A stretch of 64,000 bases of DNA from Pseudomonas sp. CCI4.2 (GTDB taxonomy: Bacteria > Pseudomonadota > Gammaproteobacteria > Pseudomonadales > Pseudomonadaceae), in the NCBI RefSeq assembly GCF_034350045.1, contig NZ_CP133781.1:4636501-4700500 (forward strand). The letters are read 5' to 3'. The translations under genes were made by a program, and so were the position numbers. Under the pieces are notes generated by a model. It was not told the origin of the DNA and did no database searches. It saw only the letters and a list, made by a program, of their open reading frames with translations. Position 1 is the first letter of the stretch, and each line of letters starts with the position of its first letter. This document shows, in pieces, positions 50,592-59,279 of this stretch.

Positions 50592-52031
50592 CTAATACGC
50601 TAACGCCGCTTCCTGACACAATTGCTTGGCCAGCATTCCTAATGTCATCACTGCACGCTCAGCTTCGCGGTTCCATGGGACACCACAGTTAAGCCGAATG
50701 CAGTGATTGAACTGCTCTGTATTGCTGAAAATCAACCCCGGGGCGATGCTAATCCCCTGCTCAAGCGCTCGAACATGCAACTCTTGGGTATTTACCCGTC
50801 CTGGCAAACTCACCCACAGAATAAAACCACCCGTCGGACGGCTCATTTGTGTGCCTTCCGGGAAATACTGCTGCACTGCCAGTTGGAAGGCGCTGAGGTT
50901 CTTGCGATATTCAAGCCGAATAAAGCGCAAATGGCGGTCATAGCCACCATTTTCCAGATAAGCGGCAACTCCCATTTGCGTAACGCTGCATGCCGAATGA
51001 GTGCTAAACGTCTGCAAGCGCTGAATTTCCGCCTGATACTTGCCAGCGATTACCCAACCAATACGCACGCCGGGTGACAACGTTTTGGAAAAACTGGAGC
51101 AATAAATCACATGCCCCAATCGATCAAACGCCTTTAACGACTTAGTGCGCCCTAGCTCAAACATCAATTCGCCGTATATGTCATCTTCAACTATCTGAAT
51201 ATCGAAGTCGGACGCCAGGCGCAGCAGGTGTTTCTGCCGCTCTTCGGGAACGGTTCCGCCCAACGGATTACTCAGCCGCGAGGTCATCACCAATGCCTTG
51301 ATCGACCATTGATTGGCCGCCAACTGCAATGCTTCAAGACTGATGCCAATGGCCGGATCACTGGGAATCTCGATAACCTTGAGCCCCAACAGGTCCGCCA
51401 ACTGCAATAGGCCATAGTAGGTGGGCGATTCGGTCGCGATCAAATCGCCTGGACGGGTCAATACGCGCAGGGACATCTGCAATGCGTCAACGCAACCATG
51501 GGTGATCACAACTTCGGACGGGTCCACCACCACGCCAGCGTCACGCATGCGAATGGCAACTTGCCGGCGCAACGGCTCAAAGCCGGGGCTGAACATGTAA
51601 CTAAAGGCACGCGGGCTTTGAAAACGCGTCACTTTGGCAATTTGTTGATGAAGGGCACGCACTGGCAAATAGTCGACATGAGGCGTGGCGGCCCCCAGCG
51701 GAAATACACCCTCTCGCCGTGATTCGACCAATACTTGCTGAATTATGCTGCTGCGCGTAACCAGGCCGGGACGCTCGACACGGGCGATATCAGGGGTCGG
51801 CGCGGTCAGCGCCGGAGTTTGGTGCACGTAATATCCAGATTGCGGCCGCGCACGGATCAAACCCTGATCTTCAAGGTTCGCGTAGGCCTGTAGCACGGTG
51901 GCATGACTGACGTTGAGCTGCGAACTCATTTTGCGAACCGAGGGTACACGCTCGCCAGGCTGATAAACGCCGCGACGAATATCCTCAGCCAACTGCTGGG
52001 CAATGCGCTGATAAAGCAGAAGATTAGTCAC
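50592..52031 (-). CDS. MocR-type GntR regulator with aminotransferase domain
   Basis: 479 residues. An N-terminal GntR winged HTH (residues 5-70, RVPSVRKMSSQLNVSHATVLQAYANLE) is fused through a linker to a fold-type I aminotransferase domain; the PLP-binding Lys is Lys316 in SSFSKTLSPGVRIGW. MocR proteins sense amino acids or vitamin B6 and usually regulate an adjacent gene, but no obvious target lies next to it here. Confidence 0.93.
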   Translation of the reverse strand: MTNLLLYQRIAQQLAEDIRRGVYQPGERVPSVRKMSSQLNVSHATVLQAYANLEDQGLIRARPQSGYYVHQTPALTAPTPDIARVERPGLVTRSSIIQQVLVESRREGVFPLGAATPHVDYLPVRALHQQIAKVTRFQSPRAFSYMFSPGFEPLRRQVAIRMRDAGVVVDPSEVVITHGCVDALQMSLRVLTRPGDLIATESPTYYGLLQLADLLGLKVIEIPSDPAIGISLEALQLAANQWSIKALVMTSRLSNPLGGTVPEERQKHLLRLASDFDIQIVEDDIYGELMFELGRTKSLKAFDRLGHVIYCSSFSKTLSPGVRIGWVIAGKYQAEIQRLQTFSTHSACSVTQMGVAAYLENGGYDRHLRFIRLEYRKNLSAFQLAVQQYFPEGTQMSRPTGGFILWVSLPGRVNTQELHVRALEQGISIAPGLIFSNTEQFNHCIRLNCGVPWNREAERAVMTLGMLAKQLCQEAALAY

Positions 52032-52251
52032 GAGACGGGCCTCGATTTCACTGACAACGTATTTTTATAGGGAATTTAAGTCGGTCGCCGACCGTAACAG
52101 TTAAGAAGTGTACTGGAACAGTTCGTTTAAACAATAGTGGCTTTTAACAGTGTAAAAATCTAATGGCGGGTGTAAGTGCCAATATCGAGGATTTCTCGCG
52201 CACAGTAGAACCCGGTACTGCGCAGGCACCGGGCTTTATTCACAAATAAAG

Positions 52252-53079
52252 TTAGCGTTTAGAGCCTAGAAAGCCTTTATCGTCGGAAAAAACGATCTCG
52301 ACGCGACGATTTTTCGCCCTGCCCCGCTCCGATGCGTTCTCATCGATAGGAAACTGATCGCCGTAGCCTTCGACCTGGATACGCGCGTCATCAATGCCCA
52401 AATCGGTGATCACATCCGCCACCGCCTGAGCGCGCTCTTTGGATAACTGAAGGTTTTCCTGCGCGTCGCCCGTACTGTCGGTATAGCCCTCAATGCGAAC
52501 AATGCGTTTCGGATTGAGCTGAAGAAACTGCACCAGCTTCAGCAGCGTGCGGTTGGCCGAAGATTTGAGTTCTGCGTTGCCCGTATCAAACAACACGTCG
52601 CCCAAGGTCATGACCAGACCGCGATTCGTTTGCGTCGTCACCAGAGCGACCATTTGCTCTTCCAGCCATTTCCCTCGCTGCTGAAGACTGGACAACTTCG
52701 CTTCACGTAGCTCTAACTGCAAACGCTGGCGCTCCAGTTCGGACTTGGCGAGCTGCTCCTGATTGAGCATAAGTTTTGTGTGCTCGCGAGCAATTGCGCT
52801 GTAGCGACTGCTGAGATAAGCGTAGTGATTGACGTCTGCGCCGCTGCCCCAATACGTGGACAGTCGTTCAGCCCGGGCCAACGACTCACCGGCCCGAATA
52901 ACATCCTTGGGCGCCCCTCGCAGAACATCAGAGTCTTCTTTGACTTTCTGGAAATCGGCGCTGGCTTGCTGCAACGCATGATCGCTGCCTTGATGGCCGG
53001 CACACCCATAAAGGCTCGCCGCGGTCAACATCATCAACACACTGACAAGCCGAGGAACTTGATTCAATGGGCGGCTCAT
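52252..53079 (-). CDS. OmpA-family lipoprotein with DUF4398-like N-terminus
   Basis: 275 residues. Lipoprotein signal with lipobox YGC (about Cys26), a DUF4398-like helical region (about 30-150, with LNQEQLAKSELERQRLQLELREAKLS coiled coil), and a C-terminal OmpA peptidoglycan-binding domain (about 155-270; LFDTGNAEL, NPKRIVRIEGYTDSTGD, LSKERAQAVADVI and the NRRVEIV motif). Likely ties the outer membrane to peptidoglycan. The start overlaps the upstream DUF4398 stop (ATGA). Confidence 0.92.
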   Translation of the reverse strand: MSRPLNQVPRLVSVLMMLTAASLYGCAGHQGSDHALQQASADFQKVKEDSDVLRGAPKDVIRAGESLARAERLSTYWGSGADVNHYAYLSSRYSAIAREHTKLMLNQEQLAKSELERQRLQLELREAKLSSLQQRGKWLEEQMVALVTTQTNRGLVMTLGDVLFDTGNAELKSSANRTLLKLVQFLQLNPKRIVRIEGYTDSTGDAQENLQLSKERAQAVADVITDLGIDDARIQVEGYGDQFPIDENASERGRAKNRRVEIVFSDDKGFLGSKR

Positions 53080-53429
53080 TCCGTCACCCCAACTTGCTTG
53101 TGCAAGCGATTTAGCCGGATATTCAGTTGCGACAGTTGCTCTTCGCTTTTTTCGGTCAGTACCCGAGCTTCGGCCAACCTGGCATCCAACTCTGATTGTT
53201 CAGCCTGCATGCGAGCGGCTTTAAAGGCGTTTTTACCCATGTCGACATGAGCCTGTATACGTTTCGACTGAGCAAGATCCATCTCCGGCATGTCATCGGT
53301 GGCGCCCACTGCTTTAGCTTGTTCGACCGCCTGGTCCGTGAGTTTCAATTGCGCAATGGGGGCTGGATCGTTGGCGCAGCCAACCAGAGCGGCAAAGGCC
53401 GCCGCGACGAATAAAGGTCGAATAGTCAC
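53076..53429 (-). CDS. DUF4398 lipoprotein
   Basis: 117 residues from the GTG at 53429 (MTIRPLFVAAAFAALVGC), which has AGGGA seven bases before it; an ATG at 53456 would disturb the signal. The lipobox VGC is at Cys18. The mature part is helical with a coiled coil (about 70-115). It shares the DUF4398 fold with the N-terminus of the next, OmpA-containing protein, as if one were a split paralogue of the other. Confidence 0.85.
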   Translation of the reverse strand: MTIRPLFVAAAFAALVGCANDPAPIAQLKLTDQAVEQAKAVGATDDMPEMDLAQSKRIQAHVDMGKNAFKAARMQAEQSELDARLAEARVLTEKSEEQLSQLNIRLNRLHKQVGVTE

Positions 53430-53439
53430 GAAAATATCC

Positions 53440-54261
53440 CTACTGATTGGAGGCACTGGCCGGTTGCAATTGCGCTTTCCACAGCTCTAGATTGCGCGTC
53501 ACCGCATCGCTTGATAGGCCTGAGGCGGACAATTCTGTCATCTTTTTCGTCAACTGTCCGCGCAGCCAGGGTTCGTTGCAGGCCGAGTTGAATGACACGC
53601 CGAGGTACAAACCGGTTTTATCGACAGGCAATTGCTGGGCGATCAGGTCGGCGGATAATCCCAGCGTTTGGGTCCTGGCCAGCCCTGAGTAACGACCAGC
53701 AAGGACATATTCAAACTGCCCACCCATCAGTTTTTGAAAGGCTTCGGTCAGATTGACCGTGCGCGCTACGCTGAGGTGCTCGGCGACTGCCGTTTCGAAA
53801 TCAGGGCTCAAACGGATCTTTTCAGACATGCCACCGGGATGCCCGTGCAAATCGGCCAGCGCATTGAACGGTTGCAAATGACCACGTCGAGTCCAGACCA
53901 TGATTTCGTTCTGGATGATCGCGGGATGGATGTAATCCAACGATTCCAACTCTGTGGTTTTCAGCGGCGCATCGATCAGCAAATCCATCCGGCCGCTGCG
54001 CACCTCATCCAGCGCCTCGCTGCGTTTGCCGGCATACAAAATGTCGACTTTCACGCCCATTTCTTGCGCGGCTTGCTTAAACAAATCCGCATTGGCGCCC
54101 ATCAGGTGTATTGGGTCCCGAGGATCGCGCCATAAATAGGGAGGCGCATCGGGGCTTCCGGTTGCGATCACGCGTTCGCATTTACCGACGGCAAAGGCGC
54201 ACATGGGCAGCATGAACATACCGAAGAGAAACGCTGACGGTAGCAGCCGAGGCTTGCTCAT
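53440..54261 (-). CDS. Periplasmic solute-binding protein (family 3)
   Basis: 273 residues from the ATG at 54261 (MSKPRLLPSAFLFGMFMLPMCAFA signal peptide, cleavage near residue 24). Two-lobed binding protein with VIATGSPDAPPYLWRDP, MGANADLFKQAAQEMGVKVDIL and RMDLLIDAPLKT. No ABC transporter genes are nearby. It heads a three-gene minus-strand set with two envelope lipoproteins, suggesting a non-transport, envelope-sensing use; the solute is unknown. Confidence 0.85.
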   Translation of the reverse strand: MSKPRLLPSAFLFGMFMLPMCAFAVGKCERVIATGSPDAPPYLWRDPRDPIHLMGANADLFKQAAQEMGVKVDILYAGKRSEALDEVRSGRMDLLIDAPLKTTELESLDYIHPAIIQNEIMVWTRRGHLQPFNALADLHGHPGGMSEKIRLSPDFETAVAEHLSVARTVNLTEAFQKLMGGQFEYVLAGRYSGLARTQTLGLSADLIAQQLPVDKTGLYLGVSFNSACNEPWLRGQLTKKMTELSASGLSSDAVTRNLELWKAQLQPASASNQ

Positions 54262-54401
54262 GGATGAATCCTTAATCGAAGCCAATAAAAAAACCCGCTC
54301 ATTAGAGGCTGCGCAAAATGTGCGGCGCGTCGACATCCGACTCACCGCTTTTCACTCAACCCCGAAACGAACGGGTTCTCTTTATAAGTGAAGAGCCTGG
54401 A

Positions 54402-55331
54402 TTAAACCAGCTTCTCAAACTCAGGTACGGCGTCGAACAAATCAGCAACCAGGCCGTAATCAGCCACTTGGAAAATCGGCGCTTCTTCGTCTTTGTTGAT
54501 CGCAACAATTACTTTGGAGTCTTTCATACCGGCCAAATGCTGGATCGCGCCGGAAATACCGACGGCGATATACAGCTGTGGCGCAACGATTTTGCCGGTC
54601 TGACCGACCTGCATGTCGTTGGGTACAAAACCTGCGTCGACGGCGGCGCGTGAAGCACCCACCGCTGCGCCCAGCTTGTCAGCCAGAGCGTACAGGTGTT
54701 TGAAGTTGTCGCCGTTCTGCATGCCACGACCGCCGGAAACGACGATTTTAGCGGCTGTCAGCTCTGGACGGTCCGACTTGGCCAACTCTTCGCTGACGAA
54801 GGAAGATTTGCCCGCATCGTGAGCAGCAGCAATCGCTTCAACCGAAGCCGAACCACCTTCAGCGGCGACCGGATCAAAACCCGTTGCTCGCACAGTGATT
54901 ACTTTGATCGCTGCCGAAGACTGTACGGTGGCAATGGCGTTACCGGCATAGATCGGACGCTTGAAGGTGTCAGCGCTTTCGACAGCGACGATTTCCGAAA
55001 TCTGATCAACATCCAACTGCGCAGCAACACGCGGCAGGATGTTTTTACCGTTGGACGTCGCGGCGGCCAGAACGTGGCTGTAGCCCGAAGCCAGTTCGAC
55101 AATCAGCGGTGCAACGTTTTCCGGCAACTGATGCGCGTAGGCAGCGTTGTCTGCGACCAGAACTTTCGAAACGCCCGCAATTTTCGCGGCGGCTTCAACC
55201 ACTGCACCGACATTGGCACCGGCTACCAGCAGGTGAATGTCACCGCCGATTTTTACAGCGGCAGCCACGGTGTTCAACGTTGCAGGCGCAACGACGCCAT
55301 TTTCGTGTTCTGCAATAACCAAGATAGTCAT
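54402..55331 (-). CDS. etfA: Electron transfer flavoprotein alpha subunit
   Basis: FAD-binding subunit of the ETF heterodimer, which takes electrons from acyl-CoA dehydrogenases such as LiuA and the enzyme at 1-1216. It has 309 residues. The C-terminal FAD domain contains VVSGGRGMQNGDNF, GASRAAVDAGFVPNDMQVGQTGKIVAP and AVGISGAIQHLAGM. It follows directly on etfB (adjacent codons). Confidence 0.97.
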   Translation of the reverse strand: MTILVIAEHENGVVAPATLNTVAAAVKIGGDIHLLVAGANVGAVVEAAAKIAGVSKVLVADNAAYAHQLPENVAPLIVELASGYSHVLAAATSNGKNILPRVAAQLDVDQISEIVAVESADTFKRPIYAGNAIATVQSSAAIKVITVRATGFDPVAAEGGSASVEAIAAAHDAGKSSFVSEELAKSDRPELTAAKIVVSGGRGMQNGDNFKHLYALADKLGAAVGASRAAVDAGFVPNDMQVGQTGKIVAPQLYIAVGISGAIQHLAGMKDSKVIVAINKDEEAPIFQVADYGLVADLFDAVPEFEKLV

Positions 55332-56081
55332 TTAGATTACCTTCGCTTCGTTTTTCAGTTTCTCAACCAGTTCAGCCACGGACTTGACCTTGATGCCTGC
55401 GCTGCGAGTGGCCGGCGCTTCAACTTTCAGGGTTTTGGTCGTGGAGGCGGTAGATACGCCCAAAGCGTCAGGAGTCAGCACTTCAAGCGGCTTCTTCTTG
55501 GCTTTCATGATGTTTGGCAAGGACGCGTAACGTGGCTCGTTCAGACGCAAGTCTGTGGTCACGATCGCTGGAAGGCTCAGGGAAACAGTTTGCAAGCCGG
55601 CATCCACTTCGCGAGTGACGCTGACTTTGTCCCCAGACACTTCGATTTTAGAAGCGAAGGTACCTTGGGCGTATCCGCTCAAGGCAGCCAGCATCTGACC
55701 GGTCTGGTTGTTGTCGCTGTCGATGGCCTGTTTACCCAGGATCACCAGCTGCGGTTGTTCTTTGTCGACTACTGCCTTGAGCAGCTTGGCCACGGCCAGC
55801 GAATTCAACTCTTCGGCGCACTCAACCAGAATGGCGCGATCAGCCCCCAGAGCCAGTGCAGTACGCAGTTGCTCCTGAGCCGTGGTCGGACCGACAGAAA
55901 CGACGACGATCTCGGTGACGACGCCTTTTTCTTTCAGGCGTACGGCTTCTTCCACAGCGATTTCGCAGAAGGGATTCATCGACATTTTGACGTTAGCGAG
56001 GTCGACGCCGGAGTTGTCCGCTTTGACGCGAACCTTGACGTTGTAGTCGACCACTCGTTTGACAGCTACAAGAACCTTCAT
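55332..56081 (-). CDS. etfB: Electron transfer flavoprotein beta subunit
   Basis: 249 residues; AMP-binding partner of EtfA. The conserved MNPFCEIAVEEAVRLKEKG and the signature VDYNVKVRV, plus DNNQTGQMLAAL and VTREVDAGLQTVSLSLPAIVTTDLRLNEPRYASLPNI regions are present. It diverges from the ETF:quinone oxidoreductase gene, with a shared 351-bp control region. Confidence 0.97.
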   Translation of the reverse strand: MKVLVAVKRVVDYNVKVRVKADNSGVDLANVKMSMNPFCEIAVEEAVRLKEKGVVTEIVVVSVGPTTAQEQLRTALALGADRAILVECAEELNSLAVAKLLKAVVDKEQPQLVILGKQAIDSDNNQTGQMLAALSGYAQGTFASKIEVSGDKVSVTREVDAGLQTVSLSLPAIVTTDLRLNEPRYASLPNIMKAKKKPLEVLTPDALGVSTASTTKTLKVEAPATRSAGIKVKSVAELVEKLKNEAKVI

Positions 56082-56432
56082 GGATTCCTCGTTACTCTCC
56101 GGTGAAAAGGAAGTCGCCTGGACAGACCTGGCGATCGGTGCAGCCTACGGCGAGCGCAAAACCGCCCGTATCTTGACCGGAACACGTTTTCTGGTCAATA
56201 CGACAAAACGGCCACTTATAAGCCGTGCGACTTTGATTTATCAGGGTTACAGCGCATTCAAACAAACGTTTGTATTGGACCTGCGCGATGGTGTAGCTAT
56301 AATGCGCCCCTTTGACTGCGCGCGGCGGTAAGAATGTTTGATGCGCGGCTTCATTTATTACCTATAAAACTTAGTCTTAATAAAACTTAGTACCTATAAA
56401 AATACTGTTGAGCCCTGAGTAGGAGATAGCCT
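56082..56432. other. etfB / ETF-QO divergent control region
   Basis: 351 bp without a gene. It contains a CAAAC-N4-GTTTG dyad (56259-56272), a strong promoter toward ETF-QO (56275-56303), and in the leader two copies of TAAAACTTAGT (56365-56375, 56381-56391) inside a larger pair of CCTATAAAA blocks (56361-56369, 56393-56401). Confidence 0.75.
56259..56303 (+). promoter_or_regulatory. ETF-QO promoter with PsrA-type operator
   Basis: TTGGAC (56275-56280), 17 bp, TATAAT (56298-56303): near-ideal sigma-70 promoter. Two bases before the -35 lies CAAAC (56259-56263), AAAC, GTTTG (56268-56272), which fits the PsrA/FadR-type fatty-acid regulator consensus CAAAC-N4-GTTTG. A repressor there would silence the operon until long-chain acyl-CoA accumulates. 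Confidence 0.7.
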
Positions 56433-58094
56433 GTGGAACGCGAATACATGGAATTCGACGTCGTCATCGTCGGCGCCGGCCCCGCGGGCCTTTCCGCCGC
56501 TTGCCGCCTGAAACAAAAGGCTGCCGAAGCCGGAAAGGAAATCAGCGTCTGCGTGGTTGAAAAAGGCTCCGAAGTGGGCGCTCACATTTTGTCCGGCGCG
56601 GTGTTCGAGCCTCGCGCGCTCACCGAATTGTTCCCAAATTGGAAAGAACTGGGCGCGCCGCTGAACACGCCGGTCAAACGCGACGACATTTTCGTGCTTA
56701 GAACCGCTGACACCGCGACCAAAGTACCTAACTTCCTTGTGCCTAAAACCATGCACAACGAAGGCAACTACATTATCTCGCTGGGTAACCTTTGCCGCTG
56801 GCTGGCTCAGCAGGCCGAAAACCTCGGCGTGGAAATCTACCCTGGCTTTGCTGCCCAGGAAGCACTGATCGACGACAAAGGTGCCGTCACCGGGATTCTT
56901 ACCGGCGACTTGGGCGTTGACCGTGAAGGCCATCCGAAAGACAGCTTTACCCCCGGCATGGAACTGCGCGGCAAATACACGCTGTTCGCCGAAGGCTGCC
57001 GTGGGCACATCGGCAAGCAACTGCTCAAGCGCTTCAACCTGGACGTCGAAGCCGACACCCAGCATTACGGCATCGGCCTGAAAGAGATCTGGGAAGTCGA
57101 TCCAGCCAAGCACGAACAAGGCCTGGTGGTTCATACCGCCGGCTGGCCGCTGGACGTGATGAGCAGCGAGAACACTGGTGGTTCTTTCCTTTATCACCTG
57201 GAAAACAATCAGGTGGTTGTCGGATTGATCGTTGATCTGTCGTACAGCAACGCCTTCTTGTCGCCGTTCGACGAATTTCAGCGCCTCAAGCACCACCCGG
57301 TCATCAGCCAATACCTGGAAGGCGGCAAGCGCATCAGTTACGGCGCGCGGGCTATCTGCAAAGGCGGTCTGAATTCCCTGCCGAAGATGGTTTTCCCCGG
57401 CGGCGCGCTGATCGGTTGCGAACTGGGCACCCTGAACTTCGCCAAAATCAAAGGCAGCCACACCGCCATGAAGTCCGGCATGCTCGCAGCGGACGCCGTG
57501 GCTGACGCGCTGTTCGCTGGCAATGAAGGCGGCGATGAACTGACCACCTACGTTGACGCGTTCAAAGCCAGTTGGCTGTATGAGGAATTATTCGCCAGCC
57601 GCAACTTCGGCCCGGCGCTGCACAAGTTCGGCCCGATCATGGGTGGCGCATTCAACTTCGTCGATCAGAACCTGTTTGGCGGCAAAATTCCGTTCACTCT
57701 GCACGATACCAAGCCGGATTACGCCTGCATGAAGCTGGCCGCCGACTCGACGAAGATCAGCTATCCAAAGCCGGACGGCAAACTCAGTTTCGACAAACTC
57801 AGCTCGGTCTTCCTCTCCAGCACTAACCATGAAGAAGAGCAGCCGTGCCACCTGAAGCTGACCGACCCAAGCATTCCGATCAGCATCAACCTGCCGCTGT
57901 ATGACGAACCGGCACAGCGTTACTGCCCGGCCGGCGTGTACGAAGTGATCACCAAGGAAGACGGTGAGAAGCGCTTCCAGATCAACGCGCAAAACTGCGT
58001 CCACTGTAAAACCTGCGACATCAAAGACCCGTCGCAGAACATCACCTGGGTGGCGCCAGAAGGCAGCGGCGGCCCGACTTACCCGAATATGTAA
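56433..58094 (+). CDS. Electron transfer flavoprotein-ubiquinone oxidoreductase
   Basis: Passes electrons from ETF to ubiquinone; membrane-associated FAD and 4Fe-4S enzyme. It has 553 residues starting with GTG at 56433, seven bases after AGGAG; a later ATG (56448) has no site. FAD-binding GAGPAGLSAACRLKQK, GAHILSGAVFEP, and a C-terminal 4Fe-4S cluster with CPAGVYE and NCVHCKTCDIKDP. Corresponds to PA2953 in PAO1. Completes the acyl-CoA oxidation electron path. Confidence 0.97.
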   Translation: MEREYMEFDVVIVGAGPAGLSAACRLKQKAAEAGKEISVCVVEKGSEVGAHILSGAVFEPRALTELFPNWKELGAPLNTPVKRDDIFVLRTADTATKVPNFLVPKTMHNEGNYIISLGNLCRWLAQQAENLGVEIYPGFAAQEALIDDKGAVTGILTGDLGVDREGHPKDSFTPGMELRGKYTLFAEGCRGHIGKQLLKRFNLDVEADTQHYGIGLKEIWEVDPAKHEQGLVVHTAGWPLDVMSSENTGGSFLYHLENNQVVVGLIVDLSYSNAFLSPFDEFQRLKHHPVISQYLEGGKRISYGARAICKGGLNSLPKMVFPGGALIGCELGTLNFAKIKGSHTAMKSGMLAADAVADALFAGNEGGDELTTYVDAFKASWLYEELFASRNFGPALHKFGPIMGGAFNFVDQNLFGGKIPFTLHDTKPDYACMKLAADSTKISYPKPDGKLSFDKLSSVFLSSTNHEEEQPCHLKLTDPSIPISINLPLYDEPAQRYCPAGVYEVITKEDGEKRFQINAQNCVHCKTCDIKDPSQNITWVAPEGSGGPTYPNM

Positions 58095-58102
58095 GCCCAA
58101 CG

Positions 58103-58179
58103 GTAGGAGCCAACTGGTTGGCGAGGCGTCCTGATGTGCTGTACATCAAATTGCTTCGCCAACACGTTGGCGCCTACAG
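58103..58179. repeat. REP doublet downstream of ETF-QO
   Basis: GTAGGAGCCAACTGGTTGGC (58103-58122) and its inverted partner CGCCAACACGTTGGCGCCTAC (58158-58178) around a short spacer, between converging genes. A good stable hairpin that may protect both mRNA ends. Confidence 0.88.
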
Positions 58180-58199
58180 ACGGTGTGTGTTTTTAGACC

Positions 58200-59135
58200 T
58201 TAAAACCGCACGCCAACCCCCTCCTCCCCAGGGTTTCGCTCAAAGTAGCGCTTATATTCGCGGCTGAATTGCGAGGTGCTTTGATAGCCGACCCGCATCG
58301 CCACTTGCGCCACTCCAAGGCCTTCGGCGACCAAAATCTGTTGCGCCTTTAGCAGCCGCAAACGTTTCAAATACTGAACCGGCGACAGCAACGTGCTGCG
58401 TTTGAAATGCTCATGAAAGGTCGAGGCGCTCATGTTTGCGCAGCGAGCCAAGGTGTCAACGCTGAGCGGCTCAGCAAAGTGCGTGTGCAGGTGAGTCAAC
58501 GAAGCCGCCACCCGGGCAAATTGCCCGTGTTGCTCGACCAAGGCGCGCAACACGCCCGCTTGCGGTCCACGCAACGCGGCATACAACACTTCCCGCAGCC
58601 GCGCGCGGCCCATGATCCGGCATTCCAATGGGTCATGCAGACAGCGCAATAACCGTTCAACGCTCTCGCGCATTTCCGTATCCAGCGCCACCGACGTCAT
58701 GGACTCCGGGGTTTGTACTTGAGCGTTAGAACCCGGCATCAACCCCATGGCCAATACCAACTCGCCCAGCACTATCCGATCGATGTCGATGGAGACGCCC
58801 AGCAAAGGCGCCTCCGGCGAGGCGTAGGTTTCATACTCGAAGGGCACCGGCAACGCCTGAATCAAGTAATGGCCAGCACCATATTCCAGGGTTCGATCCC
58901 CCAAATACGCGATTTTGCTGCCTTGGGCGATGATGACCAGACTAGGCTCGTAGATCTGCGGGCAGCGTGCGACATTTCGGTCTGCAGACCAGATGTTTAC
59001 CTCAGGCAATAACGTCGACACCAGGCCGGTACGCAGGGCGAGCGGCTGTAGCAGGGAAACCAGCGTGGCGTTAGCTTCGAGGTGACGCGTCAAGAACATG
59101 GCCGATGCTTCATAAAGAGTGGATGGTTGCATCAT
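58200..59135 (-). CDS. AraC-family transcriptional regulator
   Basis: 311 residues from the ATG at 59135 (MMQPSTLYEASAMFLTRHLE). N-terminal AraC_N-type ligand domain (about 20-190) and a C-terminal double HTH (about 205-300; LSVDTLARCANMSASTFHEHFKRST and GVAQVAMRVGYQSTSQFSREYKRYF). It diverges from a zinc alcohol dehydrogenase, which it most likely controls; the inducer is unknown, perhaps an aldehyde. A longer frame to 59309 would cover the promoter region of the dehydrogenase. Confidence 0.9.
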   Translation of the reverse strand: MMQPSTLYEASAMFLTRHLEANATLVSLLQPLALRTGLVSTLLPEVNIWSADRNVARCPQIYEPSLVIIAQGSKIAYLGDRTLEYGAGHYLIQALPVPFEYETYASPEAPLLGVSIDIDRIVLGELVLAMGLMPGSNAQVQTPESMTSVALDTEMRESVERLLRCLHDPLECRIMGRARLREVLYAALRGPQAGVLRALVEQHGQFARVAASLTHLHTHFAEPLSVDTLARCANMSASTFHEHFKRSTLLSPVQYLKRLRLLKAQQILVAEGLGVAQVAMRVGYQSTSQFSREYKRYFERNPGEEGVGVRF

Positions 59136-59279
59136 CGCAGATCTAACCCAGGATTCGACCCAAAACAGGTTATGTCGGAGGAATAGGCATAACAGGCGGA
59201 GGAATTGCCATAGCCGATAAAACGATGCACGGGGAGAATGGTCTGTGTCATTCCAGTTAACGTTTTTGCGAGGTTCAAC

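Noticed and set aside
54696..56105. 469-codon frame antisense to etfBA
   Set aside because: Covers two recognised genes on the other strand and has no protein-family features.
56394..57461. 355-codon frame antisense to ETF-QO
   Set aside because: Overlaps a recognised conserved gene in full, with no independent evidence.
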